Shown piece by piece: positions 47,263 through 56,019 of a stretch of 64,000 nt of DNA. A model generated the notes under the pieces. That model was not told the origin of the DNA. It did not search any database and saw nothing but the letters and a program-made list of their open reading frames with translations. Position numbers and translations under genes: made by a program. Every line of letters starts with the position of its first letter. The stretch's first letter is position 1. The DNA is taken from positions 186,001-250,000 of the forward strand of contig NZ_JAGIAW010000003.1 of the NCBI RefSeq assembly GCF_017744655.1, read 5' to 3'. The DNA is from Devosia sp. (lineage in GTDB: Bacteria; Pseudomonadota; Alphaproteobacteria; Rhizobiales; Devosiaceae).

Positions 47263-49224
47263 ATGTCTGCTTCGTCCTATCGCTGGACCGCCGGCGATGC
47301 TCAAACAGAATACACGCGCCACGGCTATCTCGTCGCGGTCAAAGGGCTCGATACCGAGCAGGCACTGACCTTCGATGGTTTTTCCGGCTATGTGTCGGGG
47401 CCGGCTCCGACCGGTTTGGCGGGTTCGTTCCATATTGCAGTCAATCTGGCGCTTGCCGCCTATCCCTGGAATGTCTGCCCGCTTCTCGATGCTTTGACGC
47501 TTGAACGGGATGGCGGTGAATCCGGCTTCAGCATTGCCATTGACGACAGGGGGCGGCCGCGTTTCGCCCTTGTGACCAGTACGGGCCTGCATGTGCTCAA
47601 CGGGGAGATGGCGCTTGATCTCTATCGTTGGCATCGGGTCGTCTTCGAATACGAGCCCGGCACTGCCATGCGCATCCTTGTCGACGGGCAGGAGGTCGGG
47701 CGGAGCAGCGTCTCGGGCACCTATCGGCCATCGGAGGCAAGCGAGGCGCTCATTGGCCGCACGCGCCACGAGATTATTCCCACTGGACCGATCCGCCCCT
47801 ACGCGCACCTGCCCATTACCGTTTATTTCGACGGTCTGATCGAAGCGGTCACAATCGGGTCGGGTGTGGCTCCCGCTGGGTCGGTCGGGAGCCCCTCGGA
47901 ATTGCCCGAACTGGCACCTCGCCAGCTACCTGCCGGGCCAGCCGGTAAAGGGCGCTTCGGGGCCACATATGAATATCTCAGATATTATGATGGCTGGGAT
48001 CGGCGCTGGCGCGTCGGCGAGCATCCGGACGTTCTGGTGCGCTTCGACGAGGCCGATTATCGGGTCGTGTTCTGGCGTGGCACCAACTACATCCCCTGCT
48101 GGGTCAGTGGGGAGGGGGTCTGGTACACCAACGAATTCAACGAAACCTGGGGCAATGGCGCGACCGGTTGCGCCGAACCGATGTCGGACAAGCATTGCGC
48201 CTATTCGCATGTGCGCATCATCGAGAGCCATGATGCCCGCGTCGTCGTGCATTGGCGCTACGCCCTGGTCGACGTGCTCGATGTGCGACCGCGCAAGGAC
48301 CCGGTGAGCGGTTGGACGGATTTTTCGGACGAGGTCTACACCATCTATCCCGATGGCACGGCGACCCGCTCGATCACGCTTCATTCCACCCAGCCGATGG
48401 ACTCGCATGAATTCCAGGAGTCCATCGTGGTGCTCGGCCCCGGCCAGCGGCCGGAGGATGTGCTGGAGATCGAGCCGGTGACACTGGCCAATATGGCAGG
48501 CGAAGCCAAAACCTATTCCTGGGAAAATGGTCGGCCGCGACATTTGCCCGAACCGGCACGCGCCAATATCGCTGTCATCAATACCAAGGCGACGCAGCGG
48601 CCCTACATGATTGTTTCGGATGAACCCTGCCTGACGCGCGACGATGGTCCGCAGCCGGCGCCGCTCTTTCCCCCTTACTACCACGAGACCCTGAGCGAAG
48701 GGCAGAAGTTCCCCTGGTGGAACCATTGGCCGACGAGCGATATTCCATCCGACGGTCGGCGCGCCGTGGCGGCCGACCGGGCTTCGCATTCTTCGGTGCT
48801 GACCGGCTCGGAATGGGCCGACTACAAGGTGACGCCCACTTCCCGGCAGCGCGTCATGCTGCATGGACTGACCGACCGGAAGGCGGAAGATTTGGTGCCG
48901 CTCGCTGCCGCCTGGCTTTCGCCGGCACCGCTTTCGGGCGCAGAGGGGCAGTTCGATCCGGTAGAAAAGGCCTACGTCCTGAAGGGAAGCTCGGCGATCA
49001 GAGCCACGTTGGAGGGTAGCACCGAAACCCCGATCATCAACCCTGCCTTCATCGTCCAAGACTGCCCCGGCGAACTCAGCGTCGAGATCGATGGAGAGGC
49101 AGTTTCGCCGGGCAAGCATCTGCGTCTGGGTTGGCGGCACAGCGCTGAACGCAGCGATCTGGTGATCTGGGTCGAAATTTCAGCCACACGGCCGGTCCAC
49201 GTCTCCTTCCAGGTCCGGCAGTAG
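47263..49224 (+). CDS. LamG-like (concanavalin-fold) protein of unknown function in a sugar-uptake operon
   Basis: This 653-residue protein has no signal peptide, so it is probably cytoplasmic. Residues about 30-205 look like a laminin-G/concanavalin A-like beta-sandwich: LTFDGFSGYVSG, LDLYRWHRVVFEYEPGTAMRILVDGQEVG, LPITVYFDGLIEAVTIG. The remaining ~430 residues contain aromatic- and acid-rich segments: VVFWRGTNYIPCWVSGEGVWYTNEFNETWGNGA, AYSHVRIIESHDARVVVHWRY, PDGTATRSITLHSTQP and KFPWWNHWPTSDIPSDGR. I know no characterised enzyme family for this part. Its position directly after two CUT1 permeases and near GH43, dehydrogenase and aldo-keto reductase genes suggests a carbohydrate-active enzyme acting on the imported oligosaccharide (inference). 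Confidence 0.75.
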   Translation: MSASSYRWTAGDAQTEYTRHGYLVAVKGLDTEQALTFDGFSGYVSGPAPTGLAGSFHIAVNLALAAYPWNVCPLLDALTLERDGGESGFSIAIDDRGRPRFALVTSTGLHVLNGEMALDLYRWHRVVFEYEPGTAMRILVDGQEVGRSSVSGTYRPSEASEALIGRTRHEIIPTGPIRPYAHLPITVYFDGLIEAVTIGSGVAPAGSVGSPSELPELAPRQLPAGPAGKGRFGATYEYLRYYDGWDRRWRVGEHPDVLVRFDEADYRVVFWRGTNYIPCWVSGEGVWYTNEFNETWGNGATGCAEPMSDKHCAYSHVRIIESHDARVVVHWRYALVDVLDVRPRKDPVSGWTDFSDEVYTIYPDGTATRSITLHSTQPMDSHEFQESIVVLGPGQRPEDVLEIEPVTLANMAGEAKTYSWENGRPRHLPEPARANIAVINTKATQRPYMIVSDEPCLTRDDGPQPAPLFPPYYHETLSEGQKFPWWNHWPTSDIPSDGRRAVAADRASHSSVLTGSEWADYKVTPTSRQRVMLHGLTDRKAEDLVPLAAAWLSPAPLSGAEGQFDPVEKAYVLKGSSAIRATLEGSTETPIINPAFIVQDCPGELSVEIDGEAVSPGKHLRLGWRHSAERSDLVIWVEISATRPVHVSFQVRQ

Positions 49225-49227
49225 GAG

Positions 49228-49263
49228 GCCGGTGGCGCGGCAAATCCTCCCGCCGCGCTGCCG
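49228..49263. terminator. Bidirectional terminator-like hairpin
   Basis: GCCGG-TG-GCGCGGC and GCCGCGC-TG-CCGG form an interrupted stem with a ten-base loop, in the 43-base gap between two convergent genes (LamG-like gene and gntR). A TTCTC stretch follows on the plus strand. Confidence 0.5.
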
Positions 49264-49267
49264 GTTC

Positions 49268-50044
49268 TCAAAGCGAGAAGCGCTCGAACTCCTCCAGCAA
49301 TTGTCCGGCTTCGGGCGCGAATAGTTCGGCCCGCTGCGTCATCAGGTGGCGGATGGTGAGGAAGACCCGGTCGAGGTGGACCTTCATCGCCTTGGCGGCG
49401 GCGCCCTCGTCACCGGCGCGGATGGCTTCAATGATGGCTCTGTGCTCGTCGAGTACGATTTTCATATGATTGGGTTCAGGCATCTGCAGGCGACGTACGC
49501 GGTCGAGCTGCGCTTTGGCTCCAGTCACGAGGCGCCAGATGCGCGGCGAACCGCCATGTTCGCAGATGAGCTGGTGCATCGCCTCATCCTGCTCGTAGAA
49601 CTGGTCGTAGTCGCTATCGGTCGCCATCAGTATTTGCTGATGCATGTTGAGGTCGAGCCGGGCGAGGAAAGCCTTGCTGACCCGCCGCGCGGCAAACCGC
49701 ACGACCTTTACCTCGAGAGCATCGCGGACGAGCTGTCCTTCGAGCACGTAACGCAGATCGATCGGTGCGACGAAGGTGCCCGCATTAGGGCGGACATCGA
49801 CCAGGTTTTCTGCATGGAGCTGCAAAATGGCCTCGCGCAGCGGTGTGCGGGAGACCTGTAATTGCTCGCAGATTTCCTTTTCGTTGATCGCCATGCCCGG
49901 CGGCATTTCCAGAGACACGATGGCGCCCCGCACGAGGTCATAAACCTGGGCAGTCTTGGGAAGTGCAGGATTGATGTCGCTCGCCGAAAAGATCGCACCG
50001 ATATCGATGCTGTCCTTCGCTTCGATCCGCCTGGGCCGGGGCAT
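49268..50044 (-). CDS. GntR-family transcriptional regulator (FadR/FCD subgroup)
   Basis: This 258-residue repressor-type regulator has a winged helix (about 30-95: QVYDLVRGAIVSLEMPPGMAINEKEICEQLQVSRTPLREAILQLHAENLVDVRPNAGTFVAP). An all-helical FCD ligand domain follows, with metal-type histidines in the pattern D..MHQLICEHGG, EHRAIIEAI and KVHLDRV. ATG 50044 has AGGAG upstream. It is divergent from the ATPase gene and convergent with the LamG-like gene, and is the obvious candidate for binding the element shared by the promoters at 44.1 and 50.1 kb. Confidence 0.9.
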   Translation of the reverse strand: MPRPRRIEAKDSIDIGAIFSASDINPALPKTAQVYDLVRGAIVSLEMPPGMAINEKEICEQLQVSRTPLREAILQLHAENLVDVRPNAGTFVAPIDLRYVLEGQLVRDALEVKVVRFAARRVSKAFLARLDLNMHQQILMATDSDYDQFYEQDEAMHQLICEHGGSPRIWRLVTGAKAQLDRVRRLQMPEPNHMKIVLDEHRAIIEAIRAGDEGAAAKAMKVHLDRVFLTIRHLMTQRAELFAPEAGQLLEEFERFSL

Positions 50045-50093
50045 CGTGTCTCCTAAACGCGTGAGATTTTGACCTTGACACATTCGAGAGCGG

Positions 50094-50139
50094 TTGACAC
50101 TACCGGTATAGCAATATACCGATATATTAGTTTTTGAGG
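50094..50139 (+). promoter_or_regulatory. Promoter/operator upstream of the ABC ATPase gene
   Basis: TTGACA (50094-50099) precedes the palindrome CGGTATA-GCAA-TATACCG (50104-50121), which runs into AATATACCGATATATTAGT and TTTGAGG (50113-50139). The last block matches 44093-44119 with one mismatch. The element lies between divergent gntR and the ATPase gene. Confidence 0.7.
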
Positions 50140-50150
50140 CGAGGAAGCCA

Positions 50151-51218
50151 ATGTCCGATTTGCGGATTTCCGGACTGAAGAAGTCCTATGGCAGCGTAAG
50201 CGTGCTCAAAGGCATCGACCTTACCATCGGGGCCGGCGAGTTCGTGGTGTTCGTGGGCCCTTCGGGCTGCGGCAAATCCACTTTGCTGCGCATGATCGCG
50301 GGCCTTGAAGACATTACAGACGGCAGCATTGCCATCGGCGGGCGCCTCGTAAACGACCTGCCGCCTGCCGAGCGCGCCATTGCGATGGTGTTCCAGTCCT
50401 ATGCGCTCTACCCGCACATGACCGTCAGGGACAATATGTCCTTCGGCATGCGCATGGCCAAGGAACCGAAGGCGGAGATCGAACAGCGCGTGAACCGGGC
50501 GGCCGAAATGCTGCAGCTCACGCCTTTGCTTGACCGTTTGCCCAAGCAGCTTTCGGGTGGCCAGCGCCAGCGCGTCGCCATTGGTCGCGCGATTACGCGC
50601 GATCCAAAGGTTTTTCTGTTCGATGAGCCCCTGTCCAATCTCGATGCCGCATTGCGTGTGGCGACGCGTATCGAGATCGCCCGCCTCAAGCAGTCCATGT
50701 CCGACACCACCATGATCTACGTTACCCATGATCAGGTCGAGGCCATGACCCTGGCCGACCGCATCGTGGTGATGCGCGCAGGCAGCGTAGAGCAGGTTGG
50801 AACGCCACTCGAGCTCTATCACGCCCCGGCCAACCGCTTTGTGGCAGGGTTCATCGGCTCTCCCGCCATGAATTTCCTGCCGGTCACTCGGGTGGACGAT
50901 GGCCGGATCAAGACTGCCGAAGGTGATGCCATTGATCTACCCTTTTCTGCGCCGGTCGAGGCCGGGGCGGTTCTGGGTGTGCGCCCCGAAGATCTGACGC
51001 TGGCGACCGGCAATGCGCTTATTCGCGGCCGTGCTTCGGTGATCGAAAATCTGGGCGAACTGGCGATTGTCTACGTCGACGCCGGAACGCCAGAACCTGT
51101 CATCGTCAAGCTGCCGGGCAATAGCAGTCTGCGGCCCGGCGATGCGGTGGCGCTGACGGCGCCGGCGGACCGGCTGCAGCTTTTCGCCGCGGATGGTCTG
51201 GCGCTGCGTCCGCGATAA
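50151..51218 (+). CDS. ABC transporter ATP-binding protein (UgpC/MsmK-like)
   Basis: This 355-residue ATPase energises the CUT1 importer. It has Walker A GPSGCGKST, signature LSGGQRQRVAIGR, Walker B VFLFDEPLSNLDA and the H-loop YVTHDQ. A C-terminal OB-like (TOBE) domain (about 245-350: GVRPEDL..) is typical of multi-sugar ATPases such as MsmK and UgpC. It is in a separate transcription unit from the permeases but shares their upstream element. Confidence 0.94.
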   Translation: MSDLRISGLKKSYGSVSVLKGIDLTIGAGEFVVFVGPSGCGKSTLLRMIAGLEDITDGSIAIGGRLVNDLPPAERAIAMVFQSYALYPHMTVRDNMSFGMRMAKEPKAEIEQRVNRAAEMLQLTPLLDRLPKQLSGGQRQRVAIGRAITRDPKVFLFDEPLSNLDAALRVATRIEIARLKQSMSDTTMIYVTHDQVEAMTLADRIVVMRAGSVEQVGTPLELYHAPANRFVAGFIGSPAMNFLPVTRVDDGRIKTAEGDAIDLPFSAPVEAGAVLGVRPEDLTLATGNALIRGRASVIENLGELAIVYVDAGTPEPVIVKLPGNSSLRPGDAVALTAPADRLQLFAADGLALRPR

Positions 51219-51236
51219 CTCCCGAGTCTTCACGAT

Positions 51237-52271
51237 ATGAAAGCCATTGTTCTACACGGCCGGCGCGATCTGCGGGCCGAGACGGTTCCTACCCCGCAGC
51301 CTGCCGCGGGGGAGGTGCTGGTACGCGTTCGACGCGCCGGCATCTGCGGTTCGGATATGCATTACTTTTTGCATGGCAGGGCCGGTAGCTTCGTCCCCAA
51401 GCGGCCTTTCATTCTCGGCCATGAGATCGCGGGCGAAGTGGTGGCGGCGGGTCCGGGCGGCGACGCGAATCTGTTGGGCAAGCGTGTGGCGATCGATCCA
51501 TCCATGCCCTGCGGGCATTGCGCCTATTGTCGCGAAGGGCGCTACAACCTCTGCATCAATATGCGGTTTTATGGCTCTGCCAGTACCGACCCGCATGTGG
51601 ATGGCGGATTTGCCGAATATGCGGTGGCACCGGCCGCCAATTGCCACGTCCTGCCCGAAGGCCTGGACTGGACCGCAGCCGCGATGACCGAGCCGCTTTC
51701 GGTCTGCGTGCACGCCGCCATGCGGGCTGGCACACTGGCTGGCAAATCGGTGCTGGTGATCGGCGGCGGCGCCATCGGTCAATTGACGGCATTGGTGGCG
51801 CGGGCCTTCGGCGCCAGCCGGGTCGTGCTTTCCGACATTGCTGAATTTCCGCGTGCCCTGGCGGTCGAGCTTGGTGCGGATGGAGCGCTAGATGCGGCCG
51901 ATCCGGATATCGTTGGTGCAGCCGAAGCGCTCGCCCCAGAAGGCTTTCATGTCGTTTTCGAAGCCTCGGGCGCACCGCCCGCGGTTTCCGCTGCCATCGC
52001 CCTTGCGCGGCGCGGCGGCACGATCGTGCAGATCGGGACGCTGCCGGCCGATGTCACCGCGCCGCTCAACACGATCATGGCGCGCGAACTGAACTATCTC
52101 GGCTCCTTCCGCTTCGCCAATGCCTTCGGCATTGCCCTCGATCTGCTGTCATCGGGGCGTGTGTCGGTGGACCGGCTCGTCAACGCCACCTATCCGCTTG
52201 CCGAAATGGACGCTGCCATGGCGCGCGCCGTGGGCAAGGATGGGGTGATCAAGGTGCAGATCGAACCATGA
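51237..52271 (+). CDS. Zinc-dependent alcohol dehydrogenase, L-idonate 5-dehydrogenase-like
   Basis: This 344-residue medium-chain dehydrogenase has catalytic-zinc residues C37 (GICGSD) and H62/E63 (GHE) and the structural-zinc cysteines C92, C95, C98 and C106. The NAD(P) motif is VIGGGAIG. MRFYGSASTDPHVDGGFAEY and YLGSFRFANAF closely parallel E. coli IdnD, which oxidises L-idonate to 5-ketogluconate. The real substrate here could be another sugar acid or polyol. It lies 18 bases after the ATPase gene and overlaps the next gene by ATGA. Confidence 0.85.
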   Translation: MKAIVLHGRRDLRAETVPTPQPAAGEVLVRVRRAGICGSDMHYFLHGRAGSFVPKRPFILGHEIAGEVVAAGPGGDANLLGKRVAIDPSMPCGHCAYCREGRYNLCINMRFYGSASTDPHVDGGFAEYAVAPAANCHVLPEGLDWTAAAMTEPLSVCVHAAMRAGTLAGKSVLVIGGGAIGQLTALVARAFGASRVVLSDIAEFPRALAVELGADGALDAADPDIVGAAEALAPEGFHVVFEASGAPPAVSAAIALARRGGTIVQIGTLPADVTAPLNTIMARELNYLGSFRFANAFGIALDLLSSGRVSVDRLVNATYPLAEMDAAMARAVGKDGVIKVQIEP

Positions 52272-53203
52272 AGCGCAATGCTCTGGGTCACACGGGGCTC
52301 GAGGTTTCGGCCCTGAGTTTCGGCGCCTCGGCGCTGGGCGGCGTTTTTCGCCACGTGGATGAGGCCGAGGCGATCGCCACGGTGCATGCGGCGCTCGATG
52401 CGGGTATCACTTATTTCGACGTTGCTCCCGCCTATGGCGGAGGGCGGTCGGAAACCGTTTTGGGCAAGGCGCTAAAGGGTATCGACCGGTCGCGCTATGT
52501 GCTCTCGACCAAGGTGGGCAAATATACCGACCCCGACCATTATGGACACGACACGCTCGACTATTCCGCCGCGCGTATAAGAGCGTCCCTTGATGAGAGC
52601 GCCGCGCGTCTTGGTACCGACTATTTCGACATCATCCATATCCATGACGTCGAATATCAAGGGCGAAGCCATCTTGATCAGGCGTTGACCGAGGGTTTTG
52701 AGACACTGCTTGCTCTCAAGCTCGAGGGGCGCATTGGTTCGGTCAGTTTCGGCATTTATCCAATGGACCTCTGGCACCGCATTTTTGCCGAGTTGCCGGT
52801 GGATGCGGCCCTTGTCCACAACCACTACTGCCTCAACGATACCCGATCGACCTCGCTGTTGCCGAAGGCGCGCGAAAAGGGCATCGGCATCATCAATGCC
52901 TCGCCCTTTGCCAGCGGCCTCCTTACGGAGCGTGGGCCGGCGGACTGGCATGTCGCCGGGCCCGAGGATCGCGCCGTTTTCCGCGCGGCCGCGGACTATT
53001 GCGCCAGAAGCGGCACCTCGATCAGTCAATTGGCCTTCCAGTTTTCCACCGGTCACCCCGAGATCGCCACCACCATGTTCAGCACTGCCAGCCGGTCCTC
53101 GCTCGAACGTTGTCTCTCCTGGTTCGGCACGCCGGCAGATTCCGAACTGGTCGCGGGGGTTCAGGCCATCCTCGCGCCGGTTGCCGGCAAGGATTGGGGT
53201 TGA
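52268..53203 (+). CDS. Aldo/keto reductase, L-galactose dehydrogenase-like
   Basis: This 311-residue TIM-barrel oxidoreductase has the AKR catalytic tetrad D51, Y56, K82 and H126 (ITYFDVAPAYGG, STKVGKY, IIHIHDVEY). The N-terminal GHTGLEVSALSFGASALGGVF and GIGIINASPFASGLLTERGPADWH are like plant L-galactose dehydrogenase and bacterial L-fucose/D-threo-aldose dehydrogenases, which oxidise an aldose at C1. With the IdnD-like enzyme it could oxidise a released monosaccharide and then its acid (inference). Confidence 0.85.
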   Translation: MKRNALGHTGLEVSALSFGASALGGVFRHVDEAEAIATVHAALDAGITYFDVAPAYGGGRSETVLGKALKGIDRSRYVLSTKVGKYTDPDHYGHDTLDYSAARIRASLDESAARLGTDYFDIIHIHDVEYQGRSHLDQALTEGFETLLALKLEGRIGSVSFGIYPMDLWHRIFAELPVDAALVHNHYCLNDTRSTSLLPKAREKGIGIINASPFASGLLTERGPADWHVAGPEDRAVFRAAADYCARSGTSISQLAFQFSTGHPEIATTMFSTASRSSLERCLSWFGTPADSELVAGVQAILAPVAGKDWG

Positions 53204-53253
53204 TGCGCATCGACCCCTCGCCTGCCCAAAATCACCACTGATCGAGGATCGCC

Positions 53254-54849
53254 ATGCCGCTCGTCACCAATCCGATCCTGCCCGGTTTCAACCCGGACCC
53301 TTCGATCCTGCGGGTGGGCGAAGACTATTACATCGCCACCTCGACCTTCGAGTGGTTTCCGGGCGTGCAGATTCATCACAGCACCGACCTTGCTAACTGG
53401 ACGCTGATCACGCGGCCGCTCAACCGCAAGAGCCAGCTCGATATGCGCGGCAATCCAGATAGTTGCGGTGTATGGGCGCCGTGTCTAACCCATGACGGGG
53501 AAAAATTCTGGCTGGTTTATACGGACGTCAAGCGCAAGGACGGATCGTTCAAGGATACGCATAATTACGTCGTTACCGCCGCGGACATAAAGGGCCCCTG
53601 GTCCGATCCGGTCTATCTCAATTCGTCCGGCTTCGACCCCAGCCTTTTTCACGACGACGATGGGCGCAAGTGGCTCGTCAATATGCTTTGGGATCATCGC
53701 GCCCGGCCAAATATGTTTGCCGGTATCCGCCTGCAGGAATTCGACCCGGTGCGCGGCAGGCTGGTCGGCTCCGTCAAGACCATCTGGTACGGGACCGATC
53801 TCGGGCTCACCGAAGGGCCGCATCTCTACAAGCGCAATGGCTGGTACTATCTGCTGACTGCCGAGGGCGGCACCGGCTATGACCATGCGGTGACGCTGGC
53901 GCGTTCGCGGCAGATTGACGGGCCCTATGAGACCCATCCGCAGAAGCACATTTTCACCGCCAAGGACGCTCCGCTTCACCCGCTGCAGCGAACAGGACAT
54001 GGTGACTGGGTCGAAACAGCGGACGGTCGCCACTTCATCGTGCATCTTGCCGGCCGGCCCATCACCCAGAAAAGACGCTGTGTCCTGGGGCGGGAGACGG
54101 CTATTCAGGAAGTGGAATGGCGGGATGACTGGTTGTGGCTCAAAAGAGGCGGCATTCTGCCCGAAGTCCGCGTGGATCTGCCAGCAAACCGGGATGGCCG
54201 TCTTGATGCACCACGCCACTACACTTTCGGCGAAGGGTTGCACAGCGACTTCCAATGGCTGCGCACGCCGGAGCCGGAGCGCATCTTTGCGGTGACGGGC
54301 GGCAAATTGCGTCTTTTTGGGCGAGAATCCGTGGGTTCATGGTTTGAACAGGCGCTCGTGGCGCGCCGGCAGACCCATTTCGACTACGATGCCGAAACTC
54401 TGGTGGAGGTCGCGCCGACCAACGAGCGCGTCATGGCAGGGCTCGTCGCCTATTATCAGCGCTACAATTTCCATTATCTCGCTATCACCGCGGACGCTGA
54501 TGGCCAGCGCGAATTGCTGATCATGAGTTCGCCCAGCAGCTTCCCGGATGGCAATGTGCAGTTTCCTGCGCCGCCCGTAGTTTTGCCGCAGACCGGCGCT
54601 ATCAGGCTGGCGCTTTCGGTCCGCGAAGCCGGTCTTCAATTTTTCTATGGCATCGGCGCAGACGGTCCGCTGGTTCCGGTAGGGCCGGTTCTCGACGCTT
54701 CGCTGCTGTCCGACGAGGGCGGAGCCTATGGCGTCGACGGCAGTTTTACCGGAGCCTTCGTCGGCATGGCCGCAAATGACCTGAATGGCACGGCGACACC
54801 CGCGGACTTCGCCTATTTCAACTATGTGCCGGTTCGCGCGAAGGCCTAA
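53254..54849 (+). CDS. GH43 beta-xylosidase (XynB-like)
   Basis: This 531-residue intracellular glycoside hydrolase has a five-bladed propeller (1-320) followed by a beta-sandwich (about 330-528). Catalytic residues are visible at family positions: base D15 (GFNPDPSILR), pKa modulator D128 (SSGFDPSLFHDD) and acid E187 (LTEGPHLYKR). The N-terminus NPILPGFNPDPSILRVGEDYYIATSTFEWFPGV is typical of GH43 subfamily 11 xylosidases, which cleave xylose from xylo-oligosaccharides. No signal peptide, so substrate must be imported by the ABC system of the locus. It is the last gene of the 50-55 kb unit. Confidence 0.92.
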   Translation: MPLVTNPILPGFNPDPSILRVGEDYYIATSTFEWFPGVQIHHSTDLANWTLITRPLNRKSQLDMRGNPDSCGVWAPCLTHDGEKFWLVYTDVKRKDGSFKDTHNYVVTAADIKGPWSDPVYLNSSGFDPSLFHDDDGRKWLVNMLWDHRARPNMFAGIRLQEFDPVRGRLVGSVKTIWYGTDLGLTEGPHLYKRNGWYYLLTAEGGTGYDHAVTLARSRQIDGPYETHPQKHIFTAKDAPLHPLQRTGHGDWVETADGRHFIVHLAGRPITQKRRCVLGRETAIQEVEWRDDWLWLKRGGILPEVRVDLPANRDGRLDAPRHYTFGEGLHSDFQWLRTPEPERIFAVTGGKLRLFGRESVGSWFEQALVARRQTHFDYDAETLVEVAPTNERVMAGLVAYYQRYNFHYLAITADADGQRELLIMSSPSSFPDGNVQFPAPPVVLPQTGAIRLALSVREAGLQFFYGIGADGPLVPVGPVLDASLLSDEGGAYGVDGSFTGAFVGMAANDLNGTATPADFAYFNYVPVRAKA

Positions 54850-54998
54850 TTTGGCAGCGACCGGCGCCGCTTCGCCTGAAGCTTCCAATTCATCGCTGTT
54901 GGTAGCGATGGCTCAATTCTAGCAAAGCAGACGAGCGAACTGGCAAGACAATTCGCCAAGCGCTGAGCGCCGACACGCCTGAGCCGGACGCCTTGCTG

Positions 54999-55925
54999 TC
55001 ATTGGGTGAAAGCCGGAGCCTGATCGCGTTGCCGGCGGGGCGAATAGCCCATAACGCGCTTGAAGGCGGTGCTGAACGCCGCATCTGAACTATAGCCGAC
55101 GTCATGGGCCACCCGCGAAACCGAACTGCCTTCCCTGCGCAGTGCCCGGTCGGCCTGCCGCATCCGCCATTCCGTCAGATATGCCAGCGGAGGAAGGCCT
55201 GCTACAGCCTTGAAATGCGTGGCAAAGGTCGTGCGCGACATCGCCGCGGCACGCGCCATCTCGGCCAGCGACCAATGGCGTGACGGATCTTCATGGATCA
55301 GCGCCAGCACCGGCACCAGCCGCGGGTCGCAGGCGGCACGCAGCCAGCCCATCTCCACCGTGTTGCCGGCGGCAAGGTGGCGGCGCAATATCTGGATCAG
55401 CAAAAGATGCGCCAGGCTGGAACAGGCCATCTCCGCACCCGGCGCCCGGCCGGCCGCTTCCTCGACAAGTTCGCCGATCAGGGCCGCCAGCCGCCCGGCG
55501 CCGCTATCGCTGGCGGTCAGGTGAATGAAATCGGGCAGGCTCTCCACCATTAGCCGTCCGCCGGCCTGGTCGGTATCGAGGTGCCCGCCCAAAAACAGGA
55601 AATCGTTACCCTCCCCGACTGGGACGATGGCCGCGCCGGCACCCCGGAACAGGTCCGCAGACGGACGCGGCGGCATCGACAGGTCGCTTGCAACCGTGAA
55701 GCCAGCATTGCGCGTGAGCAGGAAAATGTCGCCCTGCTCCAGGAGGAATGGCGGCTCGGTCCCATCCAGGGCCAGGTGGCACCGACCGCGCCCGATGACG
55801 AAAAACTTGATCTTCCTGGGAGGCTCGAAACGGATGGACCATTTGCCGCCGCCGATGAAACCGCCCGCATAGATGGTGCGGGCATCGACCAGTTCGAGAG
55901 TTTGAGACAGGGGATCACGAGGCAT
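54999..55925 (-). CDS. AraC-family transcriptional regulator
   Basis: This 308-residue regulator has an N-terminal cupin-like sensor (PPRKIKFFVIGRGRCHLALDG, LLEQGDIFLL) and two C-terminal helix-turn-helix motifs (HWSLAEMARAAAMSRTTFATHFKAVAGLPPLAYLTEWRMRQADRAL and VSRVAHDVGYSSDAAFSTAFKRVMGYSP). ATG 55925 is chosen; the in-frame extension to 55964 reads into the promoter region of the divergent SDR gene. By analogy with similar pairs it probably activates that gene in response to an electrophile or metabolite. Confidence 0.9.
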   Translation of the reverse strand: MPRDPLSQTLELVDARTIYAGGFIGGGKWSIRFEPPRKIKFFVIGRGRCHLALDGTEPPFLLEQGDIFLLTRNAGFTVASDLSMPPRPSADLFRGAGAAIVPVGEGNDFLFLGGHLDTDQAGGRLMVESLPDFIHLTASDSGAGRLAALIGELVEEAAGRAPGAEMACSSLAHLLLIQILRRHLAAGNTVEMGWLRAACDPRLVPVLALIHEDPSRHWSLAEMARAAAMSRTTFATHFKAVAGLPPLAYLTEWRMRQADRALRREGSSVSRVAHDVGYSSDAAFSTAFKRVMGYSPRRQRDQAPAFTQ

Positions 55926-56019
55926 TTCTGAACGCAAGCGAAGAAATACGGGACTTTTGCACATTCAAAATACGCGCAACCCCCGCCATATCCAAGCCTC
56001 AAGAATGGAGAAAGCCAAA

